From positions 4,742,001 to 4,806,000 of the forward strand of contig NZ_CP026681.1 of NCBI RefSeq assembly GCF_002949735.1: 64,000 bases of DNA. The letters run 5' to 3'. The notes below the pieces were generated by a model. It was given only the letters and a program-made list of their open reading frames with translations. It ran no database searches and was not told where the DNA came from. Within the stretch, counting starts at the first letter, position 1. Every line of letters begins with the position of its first letter. Source of the stretch: Nostoc sp. 'Peltigera membranacea cyanobiont' N6. GTDB lineage: Bacteria; Cyanobacteriota; Cyanobacteriia; Cyanobacteriales; Nostocaceae. The translations under genes and the position numbers were made by a program. Below are positions 34,677 to 43,574 of this stretch, piece after piece.

Positions 34677-35942
34677 GTGAAAATACCTATGGTTTTGTCA
34701 CAAAGGCCATTGAGTTGGAACAGTTCTATGATTCGCTTGACCTACCCATCGTTTCGTCTGTTACTTTACTTAGAGTGGCTGTTATTAGCTACGGCAATGT
34801 TCATGGAAGTTCTGCTGCCGTTTGAGTTTTCTTGGTCGTTGCCACTGCGAGTTGTTGCGATCGCAACTTTCAGCTTGATGGGCTTGAGACTACCAATGGT
34901 GAAGCTGGAAACGAAATTATTTTATACAGTCCTGGAATTCGGTTTAATTTTGCTGCCAACAACTCAACATAGCTTATCTAGTCGCTCCGTTTTCCTGCTG
35001 TGTCTGGTACTAGTGATGCGGAGTTGTCTAATATTTAAGCAATCGGGACAGCTGGCTGTCTTGGTTTTATCTCTGCTTACTTATGCAACACTGCTTTTAT
35101 CAAGACCAATTTTACCTGAGAATTTTAGGCGAGATATAATTGCCATGTCTTGGGATTGGCGATTAAGTAATATATTATTGTTTAGCTTAACGTTAGTATT
35201 CGCTTTGTTGTTAATTAATGCTCTGCTTGCAGAGCGCCAAAGTCGAGAGCAGTTAGAAATTGCCCATTTGCAATTAGAGATCACCAATCAACAGCTGTGT
35301 CAGTATGCGCTACGGATTGAAGACCAGGCAACCTTACAGGAACGCAACCGAATTGCCCGCGAAATCCATGATGGATTAGGACACACTCTAGTCGCCCAAA
35401 CTATTCAAATTAATAACACTCTATTGTTTTGGGAATCAAATAATGACAAAGCATTGGTATTTCTCAAACAGGCAAAGGAATTAGGTGCTGAGGCGCTGCT
35501 GGAAATTCGGCGATCGCTTTCTGTGTTACGTTCAAATCCTTTGCAAGGACAATCTCTCACATCAGCTATTGAAAAACTGCTAACAGATTTTCAGCAAACC
35601 ACAGGTATTGAGCCGTCTTATAAAATTGACGTGCCGCACACTTTACCAACTGAAGTAAACACGGCCCTCTACCGGATTGTGCAAGAATCGCTGACAAATA
35701 TTTGCAAACACGCTCAAGCAACAAGTGTCACCATTGGCTTACTCGCTCACGCTGGGATGATTCATCTGTCAATCGAAGATAATGGACAAGGATTTAATCC
35801 CACTCAAAATACAACTGGGTTTGGGTTACAAGGAATGCGAGAACGAGCGGTTGCACTGGGCGCTCAGTTGAATCTTAACAGTAAACTAGGAACAGGTTGC
35901 TGTATTTCTGTTTCTTTGCCACTATCAAAGCTATTGTTTTAA
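34677..35942 (+). CDS. Sensor histidine kinase, NarL-partner type (HisKA_3)
   Basis: The protein has 421 residues from a GTG at 34677; ATG codons at 34689 and 34728 are alternatives. The N-terminal 180 residues form about six membrane segments with almost no external loop, so it probably senses something within the membrane. The HisKA_3 motif ERNRIAREIHDGLGHTL places the phospho-His near residue 231. The ATPase domain has LYRIVQESLTNICKHA, IEDNGQGF and GFGLQGMRERA. The natural partner is the LuxR-type regulator at 37468-38115, but an unrelated gene lies between them. It diverges from the Spy-like lipoprotein gene, which may be a target. Confidence 0.9.
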   Translation: MKIPMVLSQRPLSWNSSMIRLTYPSFRLLLYLEWLLLATAMFMEVLLPFEFSWSLPLRVVAIATFSLMGLRLPMVKLETKLFYTVLEFGLILLPTTQHSLSSRSVFLLCLVLVMRSCLIFKQSGQLAVLVLSLLTYATLLLSRPILPENFRRDIIAMSWDWRLSNILLFSLTLVFALLLINALLAERQSREQLEIAHLQLEITNQQLCQYALRIEDQATLQERNRIAREIHDGLGHTLVAQTIQINNTLLFWESNNDKALVFLKQAKELGAEALLEIRRSLSVLRSNPLQGQSLTSAIEKLLTDFQQTTGIEPSYKIDVPHTLPTEVNTALYRIVQESLTNICKHAQATSVTIGLLAHAGMIHLSIEDNGQGFNPTQNTTGFGLQGMRERAVALGAQLNLNSKLGTGCCISVSLPLSKLLF

Positions 35943-36239
35943 GCCTGACTGTCGAGTTTTCAATCCGAAGGATTAAATCTGTCTCAGCCTACAGGAGGAT
36001 TTTAACTCAAACATTTAGCTAATGATGGTTGATTAAATTAATTACTGTTAAGATATGTAACAAGAGATTTAATTGTGAACACTTAGAAGCAGAGAACAGA
36101 CGAAAAATTTTTAAATTTTCGATGAAGTTGAAGTGCGTTAAGCTGTATTTCTTAAAAGATACATAAAGCTTTTTCTCGCTTTCTAATCCACAAACTCTTG
36201 ATTTTTTAATTTGTAATTGTGAAAAGGGGATATTAAGTA

Positions 36240-37370
36240 ATGGGTATTGTCAAAGAATTTCCAGGAAATCATTTAAAATCAGTTTCTATTGAAGGGAGCA
36301 AACCAATAGTTGAATCTTTAGCACAACAATGGGCTAAAAAATATATAGGTAATCTCAAGGTTAATACTGAGAGAACAGAAAAACTAGAAATACTTAATTT
36401 ATCAGAGATAGTATCACCAGAGGGACGAAAGAGAACTGCTCAAAAAGTATTAGATTCTTTGCGAAGTGTTAGTGCTAAAGCCTGGAATAAAACTGAGGCA
36501 TTATTATCTACAGAAGTTCAAAAGCATGGCATAGATTTAAACCTAATTAATCCGTGGGAAATCGCAGGAGATTCTTTTAATATTTACCAAAAAGCTTTGG
36601 ATGTGTATACTCAACAAACAACATCCCAACCTCTTTCTTTGGTAATGAAACTGGTTGAGGAAGAGAATCCACTTTATAAAGATGCGTTGGAAGTTTATAC
36701 AGAACAAGTCGCTCCTAGCAAGCTAGCTACAGTAATTGGTGCAGAGATAGGAAAGCTTAGAAATAAATATACTAGTCACGATCCTAGAGTTATTGGCTTT
36801 GTAAGTATGCAGTTTCATTACACAAGTCAAATGCTTCTACAAGGACTTGAGCCAATAGAACAATCACTTATTAGTACATACTTTAAAGTTATTGACGACC
36901 ATTTGTATATGCCACTGCAACGTGCTTATGATGCAGCAGCTGAACATGAGTCTGATTCTGTAGCATTATCCGCAGTCCAAAAATTATTACCAATTAGTAC
37001 GCAAATTGCGAAAAGGATTTGCCAAAGAGTAATTGAGATTTATCCAAATTACAACTCAATGTCTGGGAGATTAAGTAATCCGATAGTTAAGACATCTAGT
37101 ATTCGGGATGTAGAAATGTTTCAAATATATCTGTGGGTATGTGCTTTAGAAACAAGCTGTGGGGCTATTCAAGAAGAGTTATTCCCCTTATGTGTAATGC
37201 TCTATCCCCGATTAAATGTGCAGTGGGAAGTAATCCGTCAAATGCTACATTTACTAAGACAAGAAATAAACAATAGCCTGACTTCTAAAGAAGCTGATAC
37301 TTTAATGCCATATTTCCAGATATTGTGGGATATGTTCTCTCCAGAGGTGTTTGCCGAACTTGGATTGTAA
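36240..37370 (+). CDS. Conserved-looking soluble protein, unrecognised
   Basis: The protein has 376 residues and no signal peptide or membrane segment. It is mostly helical. The N-terminal third contains RKRTAQKVLDSLRSVSAKAW. The centre has two related stretches (YQKALDVYTQQTTSQPLSLV and YKDALEVYTEQVAPSKLATV), which suggests an internal duplication. The C-terminal half includes DDHLYMPLQRAYDAAAEHES and VQWEVIRQMLHLLRQEI. It is separated by 297 bases from the histidine kinase gene before it and by 97 bases from the response regulator gene after it, all on one strand. It may be part of the signalling system or a later insertion. No function is proposed. Confidence 0.7.
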   Translation: MGIVKEFPGNHLKSVSIEGSKPIVESLAQQWAKKYIGNLKVNTERTEKLEILNLSEIVSPEGRKRTAQKVLDSLRSVSAKAWNKTEALLSTEVQKHGIDLNLINPWEIAGDSFNIYQKALDVYTQQTTSQPLSLVMKLVEEENPLYKDALEVYTEQVAPSKLATVIGAEIGKLRNKYTSHDPRVIGFVSMQFHYTSQMLLQGLEPIEQSLISTYFKVIDDHLYMPLQRAYDAAAEHESDSVALSAVQKLLPISTQIAKRICQRVIEIYPNYNSMSGRLSNPIVKTSSIRDVEMFQIYLWVCALETSCGAIQEELFPLCVMLYPRLNVQWEVIRQMLHLLRQEINNSLTSKEADTLMPYFQILWDMFSPEVFAELGL

Positions 37371-37467
37371 TAGGGAACTTCCAAGAAATAGGTTACTCAA
37401 CAAAGAATTATTGGTGATTTGATAAATTAATATTTTTGGCAATTTTTGTTCATGCCTGTTTTAGCCT

Positions 37468-38115
37468 ATGATTCGGATTTTATTAGTTGACGATCAGCAT
37501 CTTATTCGCCAGGGACTTAAGAGTATGCTTGAGTCCAATGCAGAGATGCAGGTAATTGGTGAGGCGGAGAATGGGCAACGGGCACTCGAACAGATTCTGG
37601 CACTGCAACCCGATATTGTGCTTATGGATGTTCGGATGCCTGTAATGGATGGAGTTGCGACAACAAAAGCGATCGCTCAACAATATCCCAACATCAAAGT
37701 TCTCGTCCTCACCACCTTCGATGATGATGAGTATGTTTTCCAGGCGATGCGGCTGGGTGCAAAGGGTTATTTACTCAAGGACACCGAACCAGAGGAACTC
37801 ATGTTGGCAATTCGATCCGTCTATAAGGGACAAACCCTACTCGGCCCGGGATTGTTTGAAAAAGCACTCACGCCCATTGCCGCGTCTGTCCCGTCTGTGC
37901 AACCCCCTCCAGAATTGGCACAACTCACACCCAGAGAATTAGATGTGTTACGGTTAATTGCTTGTGGAGCTAATAACCGTGAAATTGCTGAATCGTTGTT
38001 TCTTTCAGAAAATACTGTTAAGAATTATGTTACCAGTATTTTAAGTAGGTTGAGTTTGCGCGATCGCACTCAAGCCGCTTTATTTGCCCATTCGTTGTTT
38101 GGTGGTTCTAAATAG
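37468..38115 (+). CDS. Response regulator, NarL/FixJ (LuxR-HTH) family
   Basis: The protein has 215 residues. The receiver domain (1-120) has the acidic pair in LLVDDQHLIRQGL, the phospho-acceptor Asp in DIVLMDVRMPVMDG (about 54), Thr in VLVLTTFDDDEYV and Lys in AKGYLLKD. The C-terminal GerE HTH (about 150-210) reads LTPRELDVLRLIACGANNRE and LFLSENTVKNYVTSILSRL. The HisKA_3 kinase at 34677-35942 should phosphorylate it, after which it binds DNA. Targets may include the divergent Spy-like lipoprotein/Ctp cluster (inference). Confidence 0.94.
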   Translation: MIRILLVDDQHLIRQGLKSMLESNAEMQVIGEAENGQRALEQILALQPDIVLMDVRMPVMDGVATTKAIAQQYPNIKVLVLTTFDDDEYVFQAMRLGAKGYLLKDTEPEELMLAIRSVYKGQTLLGPGLFEKALTPIAASVPSVQPPPELAQLTPRELDVLRLIACGANNREIAESLFLSENTVKNYVTSILSRLSLRDRTQAALFAHSLFGGSK

Positions 38116-38214
38116 CTTTAGAATCTTGCGGCTAATTCTTCATAATATTGGGTTTCATTTCTAGCTAACAAATCGCACTGATATTCCAAAATCGTGTTGT
38201 GTCTCGTTTAATAA

Positions 38215-38634
38215 TCAATCGGATTTGAGATATTCCTGTAATTGCTTGGTACGCAATTTTGTGGTATTTTCCAGACAACCAAAATAAATGGTAGGAGCAA
38301 TACTTCCTCCCTCATATTTGCTTCTTTCAAACTCACAATTGGCATCTCGAAACTTTACCCATACTACCTGTGCAGCAATCAATTTCTGTTTCCTAGAGTT
38401 TTCTAAGCTAGGTAGCAATTGTTTATAAGCTTGATTTAGTTTCTTATCTGCATTCTGATAAGATAATCTCGCGCATTCATTAATTGCTACTTGAGTTTGA
38501 GGATTATTACAGTTGAATTTTTGAACTAACCGCATCTGGGGTAAAGCAGGCGTTGTACCTGCCATTGTCATCACAGGGGTATCTAAACTGCTGAGAGTTA
38601 GCATACTTGCCAAAACTAGTAATAATTGACGCAT
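38215..38634 (-). CDS. Lysozyme inhibitor LprI-like (DUF1311) secreted protein
   Basis: From the ATG at 38634 the protein has 139 residues and begins with a signal peptide (MRQLLLVLASMLTLSS). A start at 38709 would precede it with 25 unlikely residues. The mature part shows the LprI/DUF1311 pattern: CNNPQTQVAINECARLSYQ, LNQAYKQLLPSL, VVWVKFRDANCEFER and FGCLENTTKLRTKQL. The Cys residues are placed for disulfides. Family members bind lysozyme or act in the periplasm, but the cyanobacterial role is unknown. It is convergent with the response regulator gene, 99 bases away. Confidence 0.85.
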   Translation of the reverse strand: MRQLLLVLASMLTLSSLDTPVMTMAGTTPALPQMRLVQKFNCNNPQTQVAINECARLSYQNADKKLNQAYKQLLPSLENSRKQKLIAAQVVWVKFRDANCEFERSKYEGGSIAPTIYFGCLENTTKLRTKQLQEYLKSD

Positions 38635-38886
38635 GGCAAAAATTTTATTGTTTAAGTATTTGAGGGAGGCATGAGGCAGAAGGGGTCTTAAACCCAAGAC
38701 TCCTCCCACCTCCTGCCTTCATTGATAAAATATATCAGTACTGACGGATGATTGTGTATATTAAGATGCAGGAGACTGATGATTTGTTACAAAATGTAAT
38801 CTAGCCGCTAGAAGGAAGTCGAAATTTTACGAGAATGCTAAAAATAATTTGGTATTTTAGTAATCTAAGTTAAGCTTTTATATTTT

Positions 38887-39858
38887 ATGAATCGTTCCGC
38901 CTGCCTTATTTTCAATCCAGTTGCGGGTCAGGGAGACCCAGACCAAGAATTAGCAGAAATTCGGGCAATATTAGAGCCAGATATTGACCTAGATATTTAT
39001 TTAACGACTGAAGAAATCGATGCCGATCAATTAGCTTATGCAGCTGTAGGGCGAGGAGTAGATGCAATCATTGCTTCGGGTGGAGATGGGACTCTCTCGG
39101 CGGCGGCGGCGGCTGTAGTTGGTACGGATATTGCATTTGGCATCATTTCCAGAGGAACAGCAAACGCTTTTGCTACAGCTTTAGGAATTCCTGACACGAT
39201 CGCAGGTGCGTGTAACACAATTTTACAGGGAGGAACCCGCAATGTAGACGTAGCTTATTGCAACGATCGGCCGATGGTACTCTTAGCAGGTATTGGCTTT
39301 GAAGCTGAAACTGTAGAATTGGCAGACCGGGATGCCAAGAATCGCTTCGGAATGATGGCCTACGTTTTCGCTGGAATTCAGCAACTGAGAAACTTAAAAA
39401 ACTTTGATGTTGAAGTTGAAACAGAAGACAGGATAATTAAAACTAGCGCCTGTGCAGTAACAGTTGCAAATGCCGCGCCTCCGACTTCAGTCTTAGCTCA
39501 GGGGCCAGCAGGTCTGATTTATGATGATGGATTACTAGATTTAACGATTGTCGCTCCAGTAAATAAGGCAGGAGCGATCGCTGCTACATTCCATCTATTC
39601 CAAACGGCTTCTACAGGTAATGCCGTAGAGCGGGATGATATTGGTTTTCTGCGAGCCAAGCAATTTAAAATTACAACTGAGCCACCACAAAAAGTTGTTC
39701 TAGATGGTGAAATAGTCGGCACAACACCAGTAGAAATTAAGTGTATACCAGCAGGATTGAAGATTTTTGTGCCATTAGTAGAAGAAGTTGAGCCTACCGA
39801 AAAATTAGAGGGACTCCCTAATTTGACTATTGAGATGAAAGACACAGCAGAGGAATGA
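38887..39858 (+). CDS. YegS/BmrU-type lipid kinase (diacylglycerol kinase catalytic domain)
   Basis: The protein has 323 residues. The DAGK catalytic domain starts at once (ACLIFNPVAGQGDPDQEL). It has the nucleotide-binding signature IIASGGDGTLSAAAA and the GTANAFATALGIP loop. The second, beta-rich domain contains GLIYDDGLLDLTIV and KVVLDGEIVGTTPVEI. A short acidic tail follows. Such enzymes phosphorylate lipids such as diacylglycerol or phosphatidylglycerol, or sphingosine-like substrates. It is followed after about 170 bases of repeat sequence by a metallophosphoesterase gene on the same strand. Confidence 0.92.
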   Translation: MNRSACLIFNPVAGQGDPDQELAEIRAILEPDIDLDIYLTTEEIDADQLAYAAVGRGVDAIIASGGDGTLSAAAAAVVGTDIAFGIISRGTANAFATALGIPDTIAGACNTILQGGTRNVDVAYCNDRPMVLLAGIGFEAETVELADRDAKNRFGMMAYVFAGIQQLRNLKNFDVEVETEDRIIKTSACAVTVANAAPPTSVLAQGPAGLIYDDGLLDLTIVAPVNKAGAIAATFHLFQTASTGNAVERDDIGFLRAKQFKITTEPPQKVVLDGEIVGTTPVEIKCIPAGLKIFVPLVEEVEPTEKLEGLPNLTIEMKDTAEE

Positions 39859-40010
39859 GGGATTGGGAATCGGGGATTGGGGAAGGTGCGACCCCCTATG
39901 AGGATAAGGGGTAATGGGGATTAGGAATTGAGAATTGGGAATTGAACAGTAATAATCAATAGTTCTTCTTCCCCTGCTCCCCTACCCCCTGCTCCCCTGC
40001 TATTCAAGAT
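39859..40010. repeat. Low-complexity intergenic repeats (G-rich then C-rich)
   Basis: The gap between the lipid kinase and metallophosphoesterase genes consists of ggggattgg/gaattggg-type short repeats (to about 39945), followed by ccctgctcccctaccccctg-type repeats (39970-40002). The same families occur near 50956, 51720, 51795, 29015 and 17025. The gap ends with AGGAG at about 40013, which fits as the ribosome-binding site of the next gene. Confidence 0.6.
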
Positions 40011-40026
40011 TCAGGAGTATGTTGCA

Positions 40027-41589
40027 TTGAAACTTGTATCAGATCCAGCGATCGCTAACAAAATTCGTAAGATGAATCAGCGAGTAAAGTGGCAAGATCC
40101 GTTAATTGTGGAACGGAACATCGACCAAACTCGCCTGATGTTAGAGGATGGACAAACAGACGATTCAGAATTCTCATTTTTAGTTGTGGGTGATAGTGGT
40201 TCTGGTAGGCATCGGGGACACAATCCCCAGCGACAGATAGCTGAACTGATGTTGCCCCATCACGATGAATCCCGGTTTATGCTGCATACCGGGGATGTAA
40301 TCTATTTAGTGGGGTCGAGTGAATACTATCAGCAGAATTTCATCGAGCCTTACCGAGAGTTTATCTTGGGGGGAGAGCATCCAAAACGGATTGCTTATGA
40401 CCAGATGATTTTTAAGCTGCCTATTTTACCAGTACCGGGAAACCACGATTACTATAACTTGCCCATTTTATTGAGCTTGGCATCTCTAACAACATTACCG
40501 ATTCGTCGCCTATTGCGATCGCGGTTAGACTTAGATGTAGCCTTACATGGCTCAGGAACTGGTGAGGCTTACGCACGGGCTTTTCTAGACTATCTGAAGG
40601 CGTTGCAGCTTCCAGGAGAGCTAACTAACCATTTAGATAAGTACTACACAGGTAAGACAGATACAGGTCGTTGTTTGAAGTACGAACCTGGGCATTTTAC
40701 CCGCCTTCCCAATCGCTACTATACTTTTCGCTATGGCGGGATTGATTTCTTTGCCTTAGATTCTAATACATTTAACGATCCGCCACCCCTGCCTAAAACA
40801 AAACAAGGTGATGCCGATCGCAAAATCTTAGAAAAGCGTCGGGAAGATTTAGAGCAAGAAAAGCAGCAAATCATTGAAACCTCAGCCAAGCTTCGTCCTG
40901 AAAACCCCATTGAAGCCGACCAATTAGACGACTTGCACGCCAAGCTATCGCAAATCGAAGAAATTATTGTTGATATCAAGAAGCAATTAGCCAGTGACAA
41001 AACAATGCAGACTGATATCGAACAATTAGACTGGCTCAAGCAAAGATTAATTGAATCTTGGAATAATTCAGAAGTTCGGGGAAGGGTGATTTATTTCCAT
41101 CATCCTCCTTACGTAACTGAGGCGACAAAATGGGAGCAAGCACAAACTTTGAGCGTTCGCGATCGCTTCCGTGGTGTGCTGGATGCAGTAGCTAAAGAAA
41201 TCGGTTCCTTAAATCAGGGCCGTCCTTTGGTTGACTTGGTGTTAAATGGTCACGCCCACTGCTTGGAACACTTAGAGACAATGGATACAGGACACGCTGA
41301 TGCTCATATCCACTGGCTTGTTTGTGGTGGAAGCGGGTTTAGTTTGCGCCGCCAACGGATTGAGGGAGCAGATTTGATGGAGACTTTTGGGAATGAAAAT
41401 AGATTAGTGGCGCGATCGCATCTCTTCATTGGTCGCAACGGTCAAGGTTCTCTGAAGCGACGACCTTATTCAGGTTTACGTATTGATGTTAAAGGCGATA
41501 GACAGCCTAAGTTTATTGTCCGTCCTTTGGTTGCCGAATGGCATCAGCGACAATGGCATAATAGCGAACTCGAACCGTTGATTATTTAG
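40027..41589 (+). CDS. Metallophosphoesterase (calcineurin-like)
   Basis: The protein has 520 residues. The start is TTG at 40027, supported by AGGAG nine bases upstream; the ATG at 40019 leads to an immediate stop. All metal-site motifs are present: VVGDSGSG (where GDxH is relaxed to GDSG), MLHTGDVIYLVG, PVPGNHDYYN, YFHHPPYV and LNGHAHCLEH. Between GNHD and the HHPP motif is a long charged coiled coil (about 260-335, with LEQEKQQIIETSAKLRPE). There is no signal peptide, so it is probably cytoplasmic. The substrate is unknown. Confidence 0.9.
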   Translation: MKLVSDPAIANKIRKMNQRVKWQDPLIVERNIDQTRLMLEDGQTDDSEFSFLVVGDSGSGRHRGHNPQRQIAELMLPHHDESRFMLHTGDVIYLVGSSEYYQQNFIEPYREFILGGEHPKRIAYDQMIFKLPILPVPGNHDYYNLPILLSLASLTTLPIRRLLRSRLDLDVALHGSGTGEAYARAFLDYLKALQLPGELTNHLDKYYTGKTDTGRCLKYEPGHFTRLPNRYYTFRYGGIDFFALDSNTFNDPPPLPKTKQGDADRKILEKRREDLEQEKQQIIETSAKLRPENPIEADQLDDLHAKLSQIEEIIVDIKKQLASDKTMQTDIEQLDWLKQRLIESWNNSEVRGRVIYFHHPPYVTEATKWEQAQTLSVRDRFRGVLDAVAKEIGSLNQGRPLVDLVLNGHAHCLEHLETMDTGHADAHIHWLVCGGSGFSLRRQRIEGADLMETFGNENRLVARSHLFIGRNGQGSLKRRPYSGLRIDVKGDRQPKFIVRPLVAEWHQRQWHNSELEPLII

Positions 41590-41606
41590 TGTTAAACCTC
41601 ATAAAA

Positions 41607-41633
41607 GTAGAGACGCAATCATTGCGTCTCTAC
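41607..41633. terminator. Hairpin, 13-base perfect arms (gtagagacgcaat)
   Basis: GTAGAGACGCAAT and ATTGCGTCTCTAC flank a single C, making a very stable hairpin 18 bases after the metallophosphoesterase stop and 64 bases before the end of the convergent gene at 41698. The gtagagacg palindrome is a common dispersed element in Nostocales and may serve as a bidirectional terminator. The T-run is weak. Confidence 0.6.
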
Positions 41634-41697
41634 ATAAATACCTATTTATTTCGCCTAATTACGTGTGATTGCACCTAGTAAAAAGGATTAGTGTTAA

Positions 41698-42105
41698 TTA
41701 AATTACTCCTGGGCCTCTACCGCGTTTGTCACCCTTGTCGGTTAACTTACCTTCTTCGTCTTGATTAACTTCTCCGAGTTCTTCAATACGTGCTGCCTTT
41801 TCCTCTGCTGCTTGTTTGCGTGCATCACCCGGTTCTTCGTAGTACATTTCCGGTTCAATTGCATAATTATTAGACAAACCTTCTTTGTCCACAGTATAGC
41901 CGTCAGTGGTGCGTATACTTTCTGAATCGCTTTGATCGTCAGTAAGTGCATCTGCTTCCCCTTCTTCTGTGGGGAGTGTTTTGTACTTATCTCCTTCTCT
42001 TTCCATTCGAGCAGCAGTCTCAGCTGGGATAATGCCGCGATCGTATGTATTTGATTCGGCTCTATCGGATGAATCTATATCTCTCTTAACTGCTTCATTA
42101 GCCAT
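41698..42105 (-). CDS. Hydrophilic acidic protein, unrecognised
   Basis: The protein has 135 residues, very rich in Glu, Asp, Ala and Lys, with no hydrophobic core and probably largely disordered. Recognisable stretches are DRGIIPAETAARMEREGDKY, RTTDGYTVDKEGLSNNYAI and a Gly-rich basic end (KGDKRGRGPGVI). Similar small hydrophilic proteins occur widely in cyanobacteria and are sometimes stress-induced (general knowledge). It precedes, on the same strand order, a cluster of CAAD, BON and YflT-like stress-type genes. No function can be assigned. Confidence 0.65.
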   Translation of the reverse strand: MANEAVKRDIDSSDRAESNTYDRGIIPAETAARMEREGDKYKTLPTEEGEADALTDDQSDSESIRTTDGYTVDKEGLSNNYAIEPEMYYEEPGDARKQAAEEKAARIEELGEVNQDEEGKLTDKGDKRGRGPGVI

Positions 42106-42261
42106 AATTTATGTCCTCGTTAAAAAATCTATTGAATAACTTCAAAACCTAGATTAGGCTGTTTTTAATCTCAAATCTACTATCTTTAGAAGTGATTTAA
42201 AGGTTAAGTATAACGCTATCTTCTATCCCTTTGGATATAAATACTGATAGTTACCAATATT

Positions 42262-42295
42262 AAAAAGGGGCTTAATGCTCTTATCTTAAGCCCCT
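42262..42295 (-). terminator. Rho-independent terminator of the CAAD gene
   Basis: On the minus strand the stem AGGGGCTTAA/TTAAGCCCCT (arms 42286-42295 and 42266-42275) is followed by a T-run (A's at 42262-42265 on the plus strand). It lies 54 bases after the CAAD gene stop. Confidence 0.8.
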
Positions 42296-42348
42296 GATTA
42301 AGGTTAAGCAAAGTTCCACCATACTATCTAAGCTTAATGGTTGGAAAT

Positions 42349-42783
42349 TTATTCGCCCAGAAATTGGTTTTTTAGAGATTGAATTTCATCGGCTAATTCT
42401 TGCCGAGTTGAAACCTTCAATAGATAACGGGAAATAAACCAACTTGTGTAACCAATTCCAACTAATTCAAGTAGCGGTGATAGTAGTGGAATATCATTGA
42501 TTGCATCCAATAGTGTTAATACTATTTTGGCTGTAACAATTGCTGCCCAAATTAAAGCAAAAGTTATTAGAGGCTGTTTATATTCCTTAAAAAAGCTACC
42601 TAAATATTCGGGTAATTGCTCTAAAAAGTGAGAAACCTGCCTCCCAATTTGCTGCCATTGAGATTCAGGTTCAGAAGCTGGTGGTAATTTTGGTAAGTTT
42701 TCAGTATCAACACCTTCAATTGCTAGCCTACCTTGTGATAAGGAGGTGTTGATGGATTCACGTTGCTGTTGTCCGGTTTCCAT
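42349..42783 (-). CDS. CAAD domain membrane protein
   Basis: From the ATG at 42783 the protein has 144 residues. A TTG at 42807 would add eight residues. After a hydrophilic N-terminal half come an amphipathic stretch (VSHFLEQLPEYLGSFFKEYK), two membrane segments (PLITFALIWAAIVTAKIVLT and a second ending GYTSWFISRYLL) and a helix (RQELADEIQSLKNQF). This is the CAAD module, which anchors cyanobacterial aminoacyl-tRNA synthetases in thylakoids and is related to plant CURT1 curvature proteins. Here it stands alone, so a thylakoid membrane-shaping role is more likely. Confidence 0.85.
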   Translation of the reverse strand: METGQQQRESINTSLSQGRLAIEGVDTENLPKLPPASEPESQWQQIGRQVSHFLEQLPEYLGSFFKEYKQPLITFALIWAAIVTAKIVLTLLDAINDIPLLSPLLELVGIGYTSWFISRYLLKVSTRQELADEIQSLKNQFLGE

Positions 42784-42977
42784 AGTTTTTATTCGCGGTA
42801 AGTACAATAGTTTGTGTAATGGAACTGAGCATCAATAAATATAATTATTAAGAACGTCAGTTTTTAATTCTTAGTAATCAGCAAGTGATAAGTATAACTA
42901 ACTGACTACTAAGACTGAGCAGGAGCATCTAAATTTATTTTTGTCTACCTACTCTCTGGAATTTATTGTTAGTTACC

Positions 42978-43439
42978 TCAGTTTTTTGGTGGGGCAACAG
43001 TTGCTTTAACAACTACAGTTTTGACACCTTTGATTTCCTTCGCTAATTTTTCAATTTTAGCCAACTCCTGCTGATTGCTGACAGTTCCTCCAATAGTCAC
43101 AACTCCATCCTTTGTGGCATTAACTGTTAGTTGACCTTTGGGGATGTTAGCTTCTAATTTGGAGCGAACTTCACTTGATAAGTCTCCTTTGGCTCTTTGT
43201 GTATCGCCACCAGTTGTATTATTACGCTGTTCGCGGGCGCGAATATCAGCATCAAGTTGTTTTCTGCGAACTTCACTTTGCGCGTCTTGTTGAGAAGCTT
43301 GTGTTATTTTTGCAGTTGGTGTTTGGGGAGCCTCATTAGGATTATTGGGTGCAGATTCACTTGTTTTAGAAGCGTTATCACAAGCAGCAACACCAAAAAC
43401 TAAAAGACCGCTAATTAAGAAGGGGGTAAGCTTTTGCAT
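42978..43439 (-). CDS. BON domain lipoprotein
   Basis: From the ATG at 43439 the protein has 153 residues with a lipoprotein signal (MQKLTPFLISGLLVFGVAAC). A low-complexity linker and a charged helix follow. The C-terminal 70 residues form a BON domain (LSSEVRSKLEANIPKGQLTV, KDGVVTIGGTVSNQQEL, IKGVKTVVVKATV). BON domains bind phospholipid or support envelope integrity. It is in a run of minus-strand stress-type genes with the YflT-like protein (upstream) and the CAAD protein (downstream). Confidence 0.88.
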   Translation of the reverse strand: MQKLTPFLISGLLVFGVAACDNASKTSESAPNNPNEAPQTPTAKITQASQQDAQSEVRRKQLDADIRAREQRNNTTGGDTQRAKGDLSSEVRSKLEANIPKGQLTVNATKDGVVTIGGTVSNQQELAKIEKLAKEIKGVKTVVVKATVAPPKN

Positions 43440-43510
43440 AGGTTTAATTTGCAATCGAAAGTGAAATTTGTTGATATTTACGGCTGAAAGGAGGAGCAAG
43501 TTTTTTAAGT

Positions 43511-43541
43511 CAGGAGCAAAGTTTTAAAATTCTTGCTCCTG
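43511..43541 (-). terminator. Hairpin after the YflT-like gene
   Basis: CAGGAGCAA (43511-43519) pairs perfectly with TTGCTCCTG (43533-43541). It lies 34 bases downstream of the stop of the minus-strand stress protein gene. There is no strong U-tract directly after it, so the terminator role is likely but not certain. Confidence 0.5.
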
Positions 43542-43574
43542 CAATTTTGGGTAATGAGTGACAGCTACTTTAAA

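Noticed and set aside
43511..43541. CRISPR-like repetition of ggagcaag near the BON and YflT-like genes
   Set aside because: Only a hairpin and one extra partial copy are present; there is no regular spacing or spacer structure.
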